DNA from: Candidatus Villigracilis propinquus
GTDB lineage: Bacteria > Chloroflexota > Anaerolineae > Anaerolineales > Villigracilaceae
Direction: 5' to 3'
DNA length: 64,000 nucleotides
NCBI GenBank assembly: GCA_016714565.1
Contig: JADKDM010000015.1
Location: forward strand, 1 to 64,000
A program made the position numbers and the translations under genes. The first letter of the stretch is position 1; every line of letters begins with the position of its first letter. Below the pieces are notes generated by a model. The model was not told the DNA's origin. It was given only the letters and a program-made list of their open reading frames with translations, and ran no database searches. Below, piece by piece: positions 16,988-25,728 of this stretch.

Positions 16988-18145
16988 TTATTGATAGGTT
17001 ACCGTCAATTTTACAGTTCCGAAGCGGATCATATCGGCAACGCCATTACCGTTTGTGGTTGGGGTACGGAATTGGAGTCGCAGTTGCAGGCGGGAGGTGC
17101 CTACGGCGCTTTGAACCACGCTTTTCATCCCGGCATCTTCGAACACGGAGCTTAACTCTCCTGCGCTGCACCAGCGGGTGATTGCGCCTGTGGGGTCGCC
17201 AGGGAAGAAGTCGCTGGCATCCACTGTGCCATAGTTTTGGACATAGCTTCGTAAGCATCCATCCCCCAACCCCGACCAGGGATTACCTAGCACATCATAG
17301 GAACTAAAATCCACAACCACTTTGACGATGGTTGCGCCTGCTGGAATGGCGGACATGTTGAAGCTGACAAATGCTTCCGCTGTTACATTCGAGTCGGTAT
17401 CTCCGGTATTGGGGGGGATGAGGACGGAGCCATCCGAACGAACGTGTCCGCTTTCACCGGCAATGCTGCTGAGAATCACTTGGGCAATGGCGGGCGGCAA
17501 TGCCGGCGGAGTATTTGTGGGGGTTAAAGACGCAGCCACCGGCGATTGAACTTTGATATCCACATAGAAGGATTTGCCCTGATACCCGCTAACAACGGGG
17601 ACTAGCACGTTTCCATTCGTTACAATCCGCCAGTAGCCCTTGTAACTGCCCGGGGCGGCGGGGGCGGTGAGGTTTACTTCAAGGTCAATTTCCTGACCGG
17701 GGTTTACGTTTGCAATCGGTTTGGAAGCCGGGCCGCTCATAGAATCGCCGCTATCAAACGCCATTGAGTATCCATTCCAGACACAAGACCCGATGTTTTT
17801 GATACGCCACTTCTTTGTGAATGCCTGGTTGGGCGTCATAACGGTCCCATCGGGAATGGTGACGTCTGTGACGAATTGAGCCAGATTACAGTTTGTTGTG
17901 GCAGATGCGATCGGTGTGTTGGTGTTGATGGCCAGCGGCGTGGATGTGAGCGTTGCGGATCCAATCGGAAACGGAGTATTTGTGTTTGTTACCGCTGGAG
18001 TTGCGCTGAGCAACGCCTCCACAGTTTGGGCTGCGGCGGTGAGGCTTACTGCTTCGCCGCCCTGGTTGCCTGAGGGCAGATTACAGGCAGTAACGACCAG
18101 TACAGCGATGAATAACAAGCTGAATATGCGATTTCTCTTATTCAT
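16988..18145 (-). CDS. Lipoprotein with NBR1-type Ig-like domain and long C-terminal domain, paralogue 5
   Basis: A 385-aa lipoprotein (lipobox VVTAC, Cys21). Thr/Asn/Pro linker units (TNTPFPIGSA, INTNTPIASA) precede an Ig-like domain recognised by DGTVMTPNQAFTKKWRIKNI, CVWNGYSMAFDSGDSMSGP and YKGYWRIVTNGN. The C-terminal domain of about 165 residues (AQVILSSIAGESGHVRSDG to VKLTVTYQ) looks like a lectin- or TNF-like beta sandwich (inference): VSFNMSAIPAGATIVKVVVD resembles the DNRLRE/CBM96-type repeat motif seen in secreted proteins. It is the first gene of the array downstream of the ABC importer and is separated from it by a terminator. Confidence 0.8.
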   Translation of the reverse strand: MNKRNRIFSLLFIAVLVVTACNLPSGNQGGEAVSLTAAAQTVEALLSATPAVTNTNTPFPIGSATLTSTPLAINTNTPIASATTNCNLAQFVTDVTIPDGTVMTPNQAFTKKWRIKNIGSCVWNGYSMAFDSGDSMSGPASKPIANVNPGQEIDLEVNLTAPAAPGSYKGYWRIVTNGNVLVPVVSGYQGKSFYVDIKVQSPVAASLTPTNTPPALPPAIAQVILSSIAGESGHVRSDGSVLIPPNTGDTDSNVTAEAFVSFNMSAIPAGATIVKVVVDFSSYDVLGNPWSGLGDGCLRSYVQNYGTVDASDFFPGDPTGAITRWCSAGELSSVFEDAGMKSVVQSAVGTSRLQLRLQFRTPTTNGNGVADMIRFGTVKLTVTYQ

Positions 18146-18222
18146 GAATTCTCTCCTTTATTTGAAATATTTTACCGCAGGAGCAAGGCGGCCTATATCC
18201 CCTGAAACTCCTGCCAGAATCA

Positions 18223-18249
18223 AAACAGGAGTTGCGAGAACTCCTGTTT
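18223..18249 (-). terminator. Intrinsic terminator of the ABC importer operon
   Basis: AAACAGGAGTT and AACTCCTGTTT arms around a 5-base loop. On the minus strand it is followed by TTTTGATT. It lies 37 bases after the ATPase stop. Confidence 0.85.
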
Positions 18250-18285
18250 GGGTGGACCAGTTTCAAGGTCAGAAATGAAGCGGGG

Positions 18286-19815
18286 TTAGGCTGTCTCCAC
18301 GTGCGCCCCGGCCATCCATAATCCAAGCTGTTCGCGGGTGGTCTTTTTGGCATCCACCACGGCGACGATCTGCCCACGGTACATGACTGCGATACGGTCA
18401 GAAAGAGCCATGATCTCATCCAGTTCGGCAGAGATGAGCAGGACGGCCACGCCGCGGTCGCGCATCTTGATGATCTCGCTGTGGATGTATTCGATGGAGC
18501 CGACATCCAGACCGCGTGTGGGTTGGTTGGCGACGACGAGTTTGACATTGTCGCGGCTGAGTTCTCGCGCCACGATCACTTTTTGCTGGTTGCCGCCGGA
18601 GAGTTTGCCGGCATTGACAAAGGGGGATGGGGTGCGAACGTCAAATGCGATGATGAGTTTCCGTGAGTTTTCGTCGAGCGCTTTGGGCTGTATGACGCCG
18701 CGCATACTAAATGGGGTATGGTAGTAATCACAGAGCGCCATGTTATCTGCGACTGTATAGGAGAGGACAAGCCCATGCCGTTGGCGGTCTTCGGGAATGT
18801 GCGCGAGGCCCGCTTCGGTAATGACGCGCGGCGGCTTACCGGTCAGATCATTTCCGTCGATGGTGACTTTTCCGCCGGTGGGGGAGCGCAGGCCGGTGAG
18901 CGCTTCGGAAAGTTCGGTTTGTCCATTGCCTTGCACGCCCGCGATGCCAAGCACTTCGCCGCCGCGGACTGTGAAGGATACGTTGTGAACGGTTTCAAGG
19001 TCGCGTTGGTCGCGTACGGAAAGTCCTTCCACTTGAAGAACTTCTCCACCGGCTTCATTGTCTTTCTTGTCCACAGTGAGGATGACTTGACGTCCGACCA
19101 TCATGTTGGCTAGCTGAGCCGAATCGGTTTCGGATGGTTTGACCGTGTTGATGACACGTCCCGCACGCATAACGGTGATGCGGTCTGCCACGGCGAGAAC
19201 TTCCTTCAACTTGTGTGTGATGAAGATGATGGAGACGCCGCGCGCGGTCAGGTCACGCATGATGCGGAAGAGGTCTTCGGCTTCCTGCGGGGTGAGCACA
19301 GCGGTGGGTTCGTCGAGGATGACGATCTCGGCATTGCGGTACAGGGTCTTGACGATCTCAACGCGTTGTTGAATACCCACGGGCAGGGGACCAACCAGCG
19401 CATTCGGGTCTACATCCAAACCATATTGTTTGGAAATTTCATTTATTTTTGCGGCAACAGAAGCCCGGTCTAGAGAGCCGCGTTTGGTTTCTTCGTCCCC
19501 GAGCATGACATTTTCCGCCACAGTGAAGACGGGGATGAGCATGAAGTGTTGATGCACCATGCCGATGCCGGCCGCGATGGAGTCTTTTGGAGATTTGATC
19601 TCAACAGGTTTTCCATTGACGATGATCTCGCCTTTGTCGGGAAGGTGCAATCCGTAGATCAGATTCATCAACGTGCTTTTGCCTGCGCCGTTCTCTCCGA
19701 GCAGGGCATGGATCTCGCCTTTGCGCAAGTCAAAGTTGACATCGTCACTGGCGAGCACGCCGGGGAATTGTTTGGTGATACCTTTTGCTTCAAGAACAAT
19801 TTGGGATTCAGTCAT
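18286..19815 (-). CDS. ABC importer ATPase with two nucleotide-binding domains (nucleoside/simple-sugar type)
   Basis: A 509-aa fusion of two ABC domains, as in RbsA/MglA and the nucleoside importer ATPase NupO (YufO). Domain 1 has a full Walker A (LLGENGAGKSTLMNL), the signature LPVGIQQRVEIVK and Walker B EIVILDEPTAVLT. Domain 2 has a degenerate P-loop (GIAGVQGNGQTELSE) and an intact signature (LSGGNQQKVIVARELS), typical of this class. It powers the two permeases encoded immediately upstream in the same operon (10-base gaps). The BMP-family binding proteins point to purine nucleosides as substrate. Confidence 0.92.
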   Translation of the reverse strand: MTESQIVLEAKGITKQFPGVLASDDVNFDLRKGEIHALLGENGAGKSTLMNLIYGLHLPDKGEIIVNGKPVEIKSPKDSIAAGIGMVHQHFMLIPVFTVAENVMLGDEETKRGSLDRASVAAKINEISKQYGLDVDPNALVGPLPVGIQQRVEIVKTLYRNAEIVILDEPTAVLTPQEAEDLFRIMRDLTARGVSIIFITHKLKEVLAVADRITVMRAGRVINTVKPSETDSAQLANMMVGRQVILTVDKKDNEAGGEVLQVEGLSVRDQRDLETVHNVSFTVRGGEVLGIAGVQGNGQTELSEALTGLRSPTGGKVTIDGNDLTGKPPRVITEAGLAHIPEDRQRHGLVLSYTVADNMALCDYYHTPFSMRGVIQPKALDENSRKLIIAFDVRTPSPFVNAGKLSGGNQQKVIVARELSRDNVKLVVANQPTRGLDVGSIEYIHSEIIKMRDRGVAVLLISAELDEIMALSDRIAVMYRGQIVAVVDAKKTTREQLGLWMAGAHVETA

Positions 19816-19824
19816 GGCGGTCTC

Positions 19825-20937
19825 CTATTTCTCGTACGGAACGCCATCGGCTGCGGGGGCGGAGGTTTTTCCGATAATACCCGTCAGGATGAACATGGTG
19901 AGGATGTAGGGAGTGAGGCCCACGATATAGGATTCCTGCAGGAAGGACCATTGTGGGGGAATAACATCGCGGAAGATCTGCATGTTGATCAGCAAGGCTT
20001 GTGAAGCGCCGAAGACCAGCGAGGCGGCCCATGCGCCGATGGGAGTCCAATTGCCGAAGATCATGGCGGCAAGGGAGATGAAGCCGCGTCCGTTCGTCAG
20101 CAACGGCTCAAAGGAGGGAACTGATTCGATGGTGAAATACGCACCTGCCAGCCCGGCGAACATGCCGCCGATGAGAACATTGGCGTACCGCATAAACGCG
20201 ACATTGATGCCGACCGTGTCTGCGGCTTTGGGATGTTCACCCACGGCGCGGGTACGTAAACCCCAGCGGGTGTTGAATAGAACATAGTGTGAAAGGAAGA
20301 CGAGTATGATGGCGCCCATCGCGATCGGCTTTTGGTCAAATACACGGTTGATGGCTTCCACGTTTGTTAAACAGGTTGCAGAGGAGCCACAAATGGATGC
20401 GAATAATTCGGTGATGGGGATGTGGATGGTGGGTAACACGCCGGGAGAACTCGGCACGGTTCCTTCGAATACGCTGGTTGCTCCAAAAAACAACTGGCGA
20501 TTCAAAAAGCCCGTCAATCCAATCGCGAGGATATTGATGACCGTTCCGCCAATGATCTGGTCCACTTTGAATGTGATCGAGAGCACGGCGAGGAGCAAAG
20601 ACATCAATGCACCGGTGAGAATGGCGAAAAATACACCAAGCACAATGCTGACGCTGGGGGGGAGATGGAAGACGTTGAACATATAAATTCCACCCAACCA
20701 TCCGAAGAAGGCTGATGTAAGCATCATCCCTTCAATACCGATGTTGACGACACCTGATCGTTCACAAAATACGCCTGAGAGCGCTCCAAGCGTAAGCGGT
20801 GTTGCCACGGCAATGGTGGTCGCCAGCATACTGGTGATGATCAGCAGGGGCGGTTGCTTTGCCTGCCCAACCATCACCACCACGCTGAAAAGAACAATAA
20901 TGATCAGTGCAATAAAACCAAATCGCTTCAAGTCCAT
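19825..20937 (-). CDS. ABC importer permease, NupQ/YufQ-like (BPD_transp_2)
   Basis: A 370-aa integral membrane protein with about nine helices. The family signature GIEGMMLTSAFFGWLGG near residue 70 and LIGGMFAGLAGAYFTIE in the C-terminal third match the branched-chain/simple-sugar permease family. It forms a heterodimer with the permease encoded upstream and couples to the ATPase downstream. The insert around residues 165-200, with two Cys (CGSSATCL), is an added extracytoplasmic loop. The short gaps on both sides mark it as part of the same transcript. Confidence 0.9.
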   Translation of the reverse strand: MDLKRFGFIALIIIVLFSVVVMVGQAKQPPLLIITSMLATTIAVATPLTLGALSGVFCERSGVVNIGIEGMMLTSAFFGWLGGIYMFNVFHLPPSVSIVLGVFFAILTGALMSLLLAVLSITFKVDQIIGGTVINILAIGLTGFLNRQLFFGATSVFEGTVPSSPGVLPTIHIPITELFASICGSSATCLTNVEAINRVFDQKPIAMGAIILVFLSHYVLFNTRWGLRTRAVGEHPKAADTVGINVAFMRYANVLIGGMFAGLAGAYFTIESVPSFEPLLTNGRGFISLAAMIFGNWTPIGAWAASLVFGASQALLINMQIFRDVIPPQWSFLQESYIVGLTPYILTMFILTGIIGKTSAPAADGVPYEK

Positions 20938-20946
20938 AGTGGTCTC

Positions 20947-22074
20947 CTAGCCTCCCCAACCGCGGGTCAGCACCACGCGTTCACCTTTGGCTTTGATCCG
21001 ATAGATGTATCGCACGATCGCATCCGCCGCAACAAAGAGCAGGATCAATGCCTGGATCATCGAGATCAAATCCACCGGCATTTGGGTCAGGAACTGCATA
21101 CGGGTAGCACCGTTTCGCATGGCGGCGAAAAGAAAGGAAGCCAGTACAATGCCAAGTGGATGTGATTTTCCAAGCAGCGCAATGGCAATGGCGTCAAACC
21201 CATAACCCTGGGAGAATCCGAGTTCGTGACGGTAATTCAACCCGGTCACCTCAATGGCGCCAGCCAGACCAGCCAGCATACCGGAAAGTACCATTGTGAT
21301 GATGATGGTGCGCTTCACATTGATACCCGCGTATTGCGCGGCATCCGGGTTCAAGCCCACGGTGCGGATCTCAAAACCGAGTGTGGTTTTGTTGAGCAGC
21401 CACCAGATGAAAAGTGCAACGAACAATGCAAGTACAAATCCCCAATGAATGCGCAGCCCGTCAAAAATAGCCGGCATGCGCGCGCTTTCCGCGATCAAAG
21501 GAGTGCGGGCGATCACGTTAGTGGGGCTTCGGTCTTTCATCACACCATTCAACAGGAACGAGGTGGTATTCAATGCAATGTAGTTCATCATGATGGTGTT
21601 GATAACTTCATGCCCGCCCGTGTACGCTTTTAACCAGCCAACGATCCCCGCCCAAAGGCCGCCCATTAACATACCGACAATAATGGCAAGCGGAAGGTGG
21701 ATGATGGCCGGCAGGTTTACCCCAAGCCATTCCGGCAGGGCATAACCTATCAAAGCCGAAAAAACAGCGCCGACGGCCAATTGACCTTCAGCACCGATAT
21801 TGAACAAGCCGCCTTTGAAAGCCAGCGCAACTGCCAGACCTGCAAAGATATATGGGGTTGCCCAAACGGCAGTTTCACTCAAAGCCTTTGTCGAACCAAA
21901 TGAGCCTTCGATCAACCCGCGATAGGCAAGCAAAGGATTTCCGCCTACGAATGCGATAATGATGCCGCCAAGAACGACCGCAGTAAAAATCGCCAGAAAC
22001 GGTACCAGACTGGCGTTTGAAATGGCTTGCAATATTTTTTTTGCTAGCGAAATTGATTGCTTTTCTTCTTGCAT
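20947..22074 (-). CDS. ABC importer permease, NupP/YufP-like (BPD_transp_2)
   Basis: A 375-aa permease with about ten helices. Family features: FNIGAEGQLAVGAVFSALIG, TGGHEVINTIMMNYIAL and LSGMLAGLAGAIEVTG. The ATG at 22074 is preceded by GGAGCGAAGG; the 30-codon extension further upstream lacks a ribosome site and runs towards a terminator. It pairs with the following permease to form the channel of the nucleoside-type importer. Confidence 0.9.
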   Translation of the reverse strand: MQEEKQSISLAKKILQAISNASLVPFLAIFTAVVLGGIIIAFVGGNPLLAYRGLIEGSFGSTKALSETAVWATPYIFAGLAVALAFKGGLFNIGAEGQLAVGAVFSALIGYALPEWLGVNLPAIIHLPLAIIVGMLMGGLWAGIVGWLKAYTGGHEVINTIMMNYIALNTTSFLLNGVMKDRSPTNVIARTPLIAESARMPAIFDGLRIHWGFVLALFVALFIWWLLNKTTLGFEIRTVGLNPDAAQYAGINVKRTIIITMVLSGMLAGLAGAIEVTGLNYRHELGFSQGYGFDAIAIALLGKSHPLGIVLASFLFAAMRNGATRMQFLTQMPVDLISMIQALILLFVAADAIVRYIYRIKAKGERVVLTRGWGG

Positions 22075-22162
22075 CCTTCGCTCCAGTGGAACATTGAATT
22101 GTAGGACAATTATATCAAACAAGCCGCCCGGAAACCTATTTAAGATGATTTGGAAATTAAAC

Positions 22163-22200
22163 AAAAAAGGGAAAGAGACTTGCGCCTCTTTCCCTTTTTT
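22163..22200 (-). terminator. Hairpin between the BMP lipoprotein gene and the permeases
   Basis: Perfect 15-base arms (AAAAAAGGGAAAGAG / CTCTTTCCCTTTTTT) around 8 bases, starting 15 bases beyond the stop of the binding-protein gene. In importer operons such partial terminators let the binding protein be made in excess over the membrane parts. It can also work in the other direction. Confidence 0.88.
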
Positions 22201-22214
22201 AGATCTGGAAAAAC

Positions 22215-23261
22215 TTACGGCTTGACGGGAGCAACACCAGTGGTGATGGAGCCATCGAGCAAACCAGCGTTGATCTCTTCCAGCATGGCCTTGACTTCGG
22301 CAGGAACATCGCCTTCAAGATCGTGGAAAGGAGCATAGCCAGCGGCGCCGAAGACGTTGCCGTCAGCAATGGAGCCATCTTTGGTCGCGGCGATCAGGTC
22401 AGCAACGCCCGGGGTGATGAGCTTCATAGCGCTAGAGAGCATGCGGGGAGCAGCTTCCGGCAGGGTCAGGTACTGGTCGGTGTCCACGCCGATGGCGTAG
22501 GCGCCAGCCTGGGCGGCGGCGGTAATGGCACCGTTACCGGTGAGACCACCACAACCGAAGACGGCATCAGCGCCCTGGTCCATCATGGACTTGGCAGTCT
22601 GAGCGCCCCATTCGGGGTCAGTGAAGGTCTTATCGAATCCCACATCACTGTGGTACACAACGAATACTTCGGTGGTTGTGCCGTTTAGGCCATCAGCATA
22701 AGCAGCACCGGCTTTGTAGCCTTCACCAAAGCGCCAAACGGGAGGAACAACATCGGTACCGCAGACGGCGCCGATCTTGCCGGATTCAGACATGGCAGCG
22801 GCGAGCGCGCCAACGAGGAAGCCGGCATTGTCTTCGGGGAAGTTCAAACCGGAAACGCCGGGAACGGTCTCAGCCTGGAACTGATCCACGCCGATGAAGC
22901 GAATGGCAGGATAAGTGGCGGCAGCGGCAGCAGTGGCTTCACCGAGACCGAAACCAACGGTCACGATCACATCATAGCCAGCATCGCCGAATTGGGCAAT
23001 ATTCTTGGCGTAATCCTTGGCATCGGCGGTTTCAATGAACTGAACCACATCGGCCACACCATCGGTGTTGGACTTCTGAACGCCTTCCCAGGCAGACTGG
23101 TTGAAGGACTTGTCATTGATCTTGCCTACATCGGTCACGAGACCTACGCAGAAGACTTCTTCTTTCGTACAATCTTCAGCGGTCGGAGCGCTTGCACCGC
23201 AGGCCGAGAGGATCATCGAAGCGACGATCAAAAGGGCCATCACAAAATACAGCTTTTTCAT
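22215..23261 (-). CDS. BMP-family (PnrA-like) nucleoside-binding lipoprotein
   Basis: A 348-aa substrate-binding lipoprotein of the basic membrane protein family. The lipobox is ILSAC (Cys21). Family segments: VGLVTDVGKINDKSFNQSAWEG (nucleobase and ribose contacts in PnrA), NFPEDNAGFLVGALAAAMSESG, and GAYAIGVDTDQY. It would present purine nucleosides to the permeases encoded downstream. A GAGGAGAAG ribosome site precedes the ATG. The coding sequence has a strong bias to a few codons, as expected of a highly expressed protein. Confidence 0.92.
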   Translation of the reverse strand: MKKLYFVMALLIVASMILSACGASAPTAEDCTKEEVFCVGLVTDVGKINDKSFNQSAWEGVQKSNTDGVADVVQFIETADAKDYAKNIAQFGDAGYDVIVTVGFGLGEATAAAAATYPAIRFIGVDQFQAETVPGVSGLNFPEDNAGFLVGALAAAMSESGKIGAVCGTDVVPPVWRFGEGYKAGAAYADGLNGTTTEVFVVYHSDVGFDKTFTDPEWGAQTAKSMMDQGADAVFGCGGLTGNGAITAAAQAGAYAIGVDTDQYLTLPEAAPRMLSSAMKLITPGVADLIAATKDGSIADGNVFGAAGYAPFHDLEGDVPAEVKAMLEEINAGLLDGSITTGVAPVKP

Positions 23262-23371
23262 TTTTTCTTCTCCTCTAGAAGAGTAAAGATTTGAATGGCT
23301 TGCTAGTTAGCATAGCCTTACGACAATGTAAGTATAAATCTACTCCAACCTTTGTGCAAGTATCTACAATG

Positions 23372-24373
23372 TTAAGGTTTTTCCGGGGAAACATTTGTCC
23401 TAATTCCGCCGATTTGCATCTGCCCGAACAGAAAATTCATCCCATTTTGCAGGCTTTCAGGAAAATCCCCATTAAACGGCACATTCCAAATTTGACCTGA
23501 TACCCTCTCACGGACATTCCCAACCCGCAGCAGACGCATCACCTCCTGGACCTCGAAACTGGCTCGCCCCAAAATAGAGGTCACCACGCTGGAGCCTGAC
23601 TCTGCCAAAGCCACCGTCTGGTCACGCTCCGCCCCAATGGCAGGGATATTCGCCTCCGAAGCCGCGCGCAATGCTCCCTGCGCGGTGACAGCCCCAGCCG
23701 CAAAGAGCACATCCGCGCCGCGCCGAATGGCTTTGTTGGCTGTATCAAATCCCCAGGTTTCATCTATGAATAATTTTTCGCTGTCGCCATCGTCACGATA
23801 AAAGACGAGTGCTTTTACTTTTGGATTCGCAAACTCAACTCCCGCGCGGAATCCCTCGCAATACCGCCACATCGAATCGATTCCTGAAGTCTCACACACA
23901 GCGCCGACCACGCCCGTCTTTGTGAGGGTTGCTGCCAGCATACCGGCGGCGAACCCCATTTGATCTTCCGGGAATGTGATGGGGATGAGATTCGGGCGGG
24001 TTTCTGTCTGGGGTTGGTTCATGCCCACGAAAACAGAATCAGGATACAGGTCGGCAGCATGAAGCGTTTCGTCGCGCAGGCCCGCGTTCGTGGTGATGAT
24101 CATGTCAAAGCCGCGACTCGCAAAATAGGCGATATTCTTCTCGTAGTCGCGTGTATCAACAGATTCAATGTATTCAATTTGGTCGGTAAGTTTGTTTGCC
24201 TGAGCTTCCTGCATTCCCGCCCATGTGTTTTGGTTTATGCCGTGGTCGTCAATGCCTGATGTGTCGGTGACCAACGCGGCGCAAAATAGGTCTTCACGAA
24301 AACAATCTGGCGATTGTATGCAGGCTGTGAGAGCCGACATAACAATCGCCAGAAGAAATAGATTGATTTTCAT
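23372..24373 (-). CDS. Second, divergent BMP-family lipoprotein
   Basis: A 333-aa lipoprotein (lipobox LTAC, Cys18) aligned with the neighbouring BMP protein over its full length: ALVTDTSGIDDHGINQNTW, ITFPEDQMGFAAGMLAATL and SMWRYCEGFRAGVEF. Phe and other binding residues differ (DDHGINQ replaces NDKSFNQ), and the final third is weaker, so specificity may have shifted or relaxed. It has its own 110-base gap to the next gene. It looks like an old duplication within the importer operon. Substrate unknown. Confidence 0.85.
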   Translation of the reverse strand: MKINLFLLAIVMSALTACIQSPDCFREDLFCAALVTDTSGIDDHGINQNTWAGMQEAQANKLTDQIEYIESVDTRDYEKNIAYFASRGFDMIITTNAGLRDETLHAADLYPDSVFVGMNQPQTETRPNLIPITFPEDQMGFAAGMLAATLTKTGVVGAVCETSGIDSMWRYCEGFRAGVEFANPKVKALVFYRDDGDSEKLFIDETWGFDTANKAIRRGADVLFAAGAVTAQGALRAASEANIPAIGAERDQTVALAESGSSVVTSILGRASFEVQEVMRLLRVGNVRERVSGQIWNVPFNGDFPESLQNGMNFLFGQMQIGGIRTNVSPEKP

Positions 24374-24393
24374 CCCCAGCCCCTGTACAGGTC

Positions 24394-25674
24394 CTAGTTG
24401 ACTTGAGTCGCTTCGCCGCGTTTCACGCCCATCATCAGCCAGAAGGCGATCATCATAAATACCGGTGCGATGACCATGATGATGTTGTAGTTGTTGTTCG
24501 TGAGTTGAATGGCCCAGCCATTGACGTTGGGTCCGATGATGGCGGAAAACGTGGAGAACAAATAGTACAAGCCGGTGAATGTGCCGATGCGTGCCATGCT
24601 GGTCAAGTCCACGATCATGGGCAGGGAATTGATGTTGATGAGCGCCCAGCCGATACCGCCGAGAATGAGGAAAACGCCCGCAAGGGTGAGCATGCGCGCG
24701 CCGCCTTCCACCAACGGAATGCCGACCAGCGGCAGGGGGGCAATACCTGTGAGCAGAGCGGTTGCCGGTGTCACGTACAGCAAGACCAGCATGATGGCGA
24801 TCGTCACCAACCCGATCATGATGGTGGTTTTACGCCCGAGCTTACCGGCAATGAAGCCGGACGGGATGGCGAATAGAACGAAGAACAAAGGCAGCACCGA
24901 AAGCAGGGTTGCGCCGTCGCCTTCGTTCAGGCCGAGGTGATTTTTGGCGTACAGGGTGAAGAAGGTTTCCACAGCCGAGAAACCGATGAACCAGAAGAAG
25001 ATGGCGAAGAGGATGCGCAGTCCACTTTTATCAGGGTCGTTGAAGACTTCGCGCAGGCTGGCGAGCATGCCGGGCTGCTCTTCTGTGGTGGTGTATTCCT
25101 TGGGCTCTTCAATGAAGAGATAGACAATCAGCGCCGCGATCAACACTAGTCCGGAGCCAAGCCAGAACGGGAAGTTGGTATTCATTTTGTACAACATGCC
25201 GCCCGTCTGCAAAGCGACGATGGTGCCGATGCCGCCCATGAAGTTGATGATGCCGTTGGCTTGTGAACGGAATTCAGAGGGGGTGATATCGGGCATGAGT
25301 GCGACTACTGGGGTGCGCCATAACGCCGCACTGAGCAGCAGGGTGCTGGTACATGCCACGAACAGAGGCAGCACAGCCGCAAGTGGGATCAGCCCAAATG
25401 CCAATGCTGTAATAGGCGCGCCGACAATAATGAATGGAATGCGTCGTCCCATTGGGGAGCGCAATTTGTCCGACCAGGCGCCGACGGGAGGCTGGATGAA
25501 CAGCGCAGCAATGTTATCCAGCGTCATGAAGAAGCCGATCAGCGCGGGAGCGAGGCCGAATTTGTTTGCGAGGAAGATGGGGACAAATGCGTTGTATACG
25601 CCCCAGATCACGCTAACACCAAAAAAACCGAAACCGAGCAGGAATGTCTTGCCGTAATTCAATCTTGATGACAT
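24394..25674 (-). CDS. MFS transporter, SLC45/sugar-symporter-like
   Basis: A 426-aa protein with twelve predicted helices. The inter-helix 2-3 motif GAWSDKLRSPMGRRIPFIIVG matches the SLC45/GPH-like sucrose and glycoside transporters, and RTPVVALMPDITPSEFRSQA is the conserved segment between helices 4 and 5. An ATG at 25674 follows GGAGGACACC; the ATG at 25686 lies inside that ribosome site. It precedes the two BMP genes with a 20-base gap and so may be co-transcribed. A sugar or nucleoside substrate is plausible but not shown. Confidence 0.78.
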   Translation of the reverse strand: MSSRLNYGKTFLLGFGFFGVSVIWGVYNAFVPIFLANKFGLAPALIGFFMTLDNIAALFIQPPVGAWSDKLRSPMGRRIPFIIVGAPITALAFGLIPLAAVLPLFVACTSTLLLSAALWRTPVVALMPDITPSEFRSQANGIINFMGGIGTIVALQTGGMLYKMNTNFPFWLGSGLVLIAALIVYLFIEEPKEYTTTEEQPGMLASLREVFNDPDKSGLRILFAIFFWFIGFSAVETFFTLYAKNHLGLNEGDGATLLSVLPLFFVLFAIPSGFIAGKLGRKTTIMIGLVTIAIMLVLLYVTPATALLTGIAPLPLVGIPLVEGGARMLTLAGVFLILGGIGWALININSLPMIVDLTSMARIGTFTGLYYLFSTFSAIIGPNVNGWAIQLTNNNYNIIMVIAPVFMMIAFWLMMGVKRGEATQVN

Positions 25675-25693
25675 GGTGTCCTCCATTTGATGG

Positions 25694-25728
25694 GTCGAAA
25701 GTCGAAAGTCAAAGGTCGAAGGTCAATC
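25694..25728. repeat. Heptamer repeat GTCGAAA x5 overlapping the trmD stop codon
   Basis: GTCGAAA, GTCGAAA, GTCAAAG, GTCGAAG, GTCAATC in exact register. The last unit contains the trmD stop (25723-25725). A degenerate inverted copy (CTTTTGACTTTAGATTTTCG) lies in the last trmD codons, so the pair can fold as a hairpin. Confidence 0.8.
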
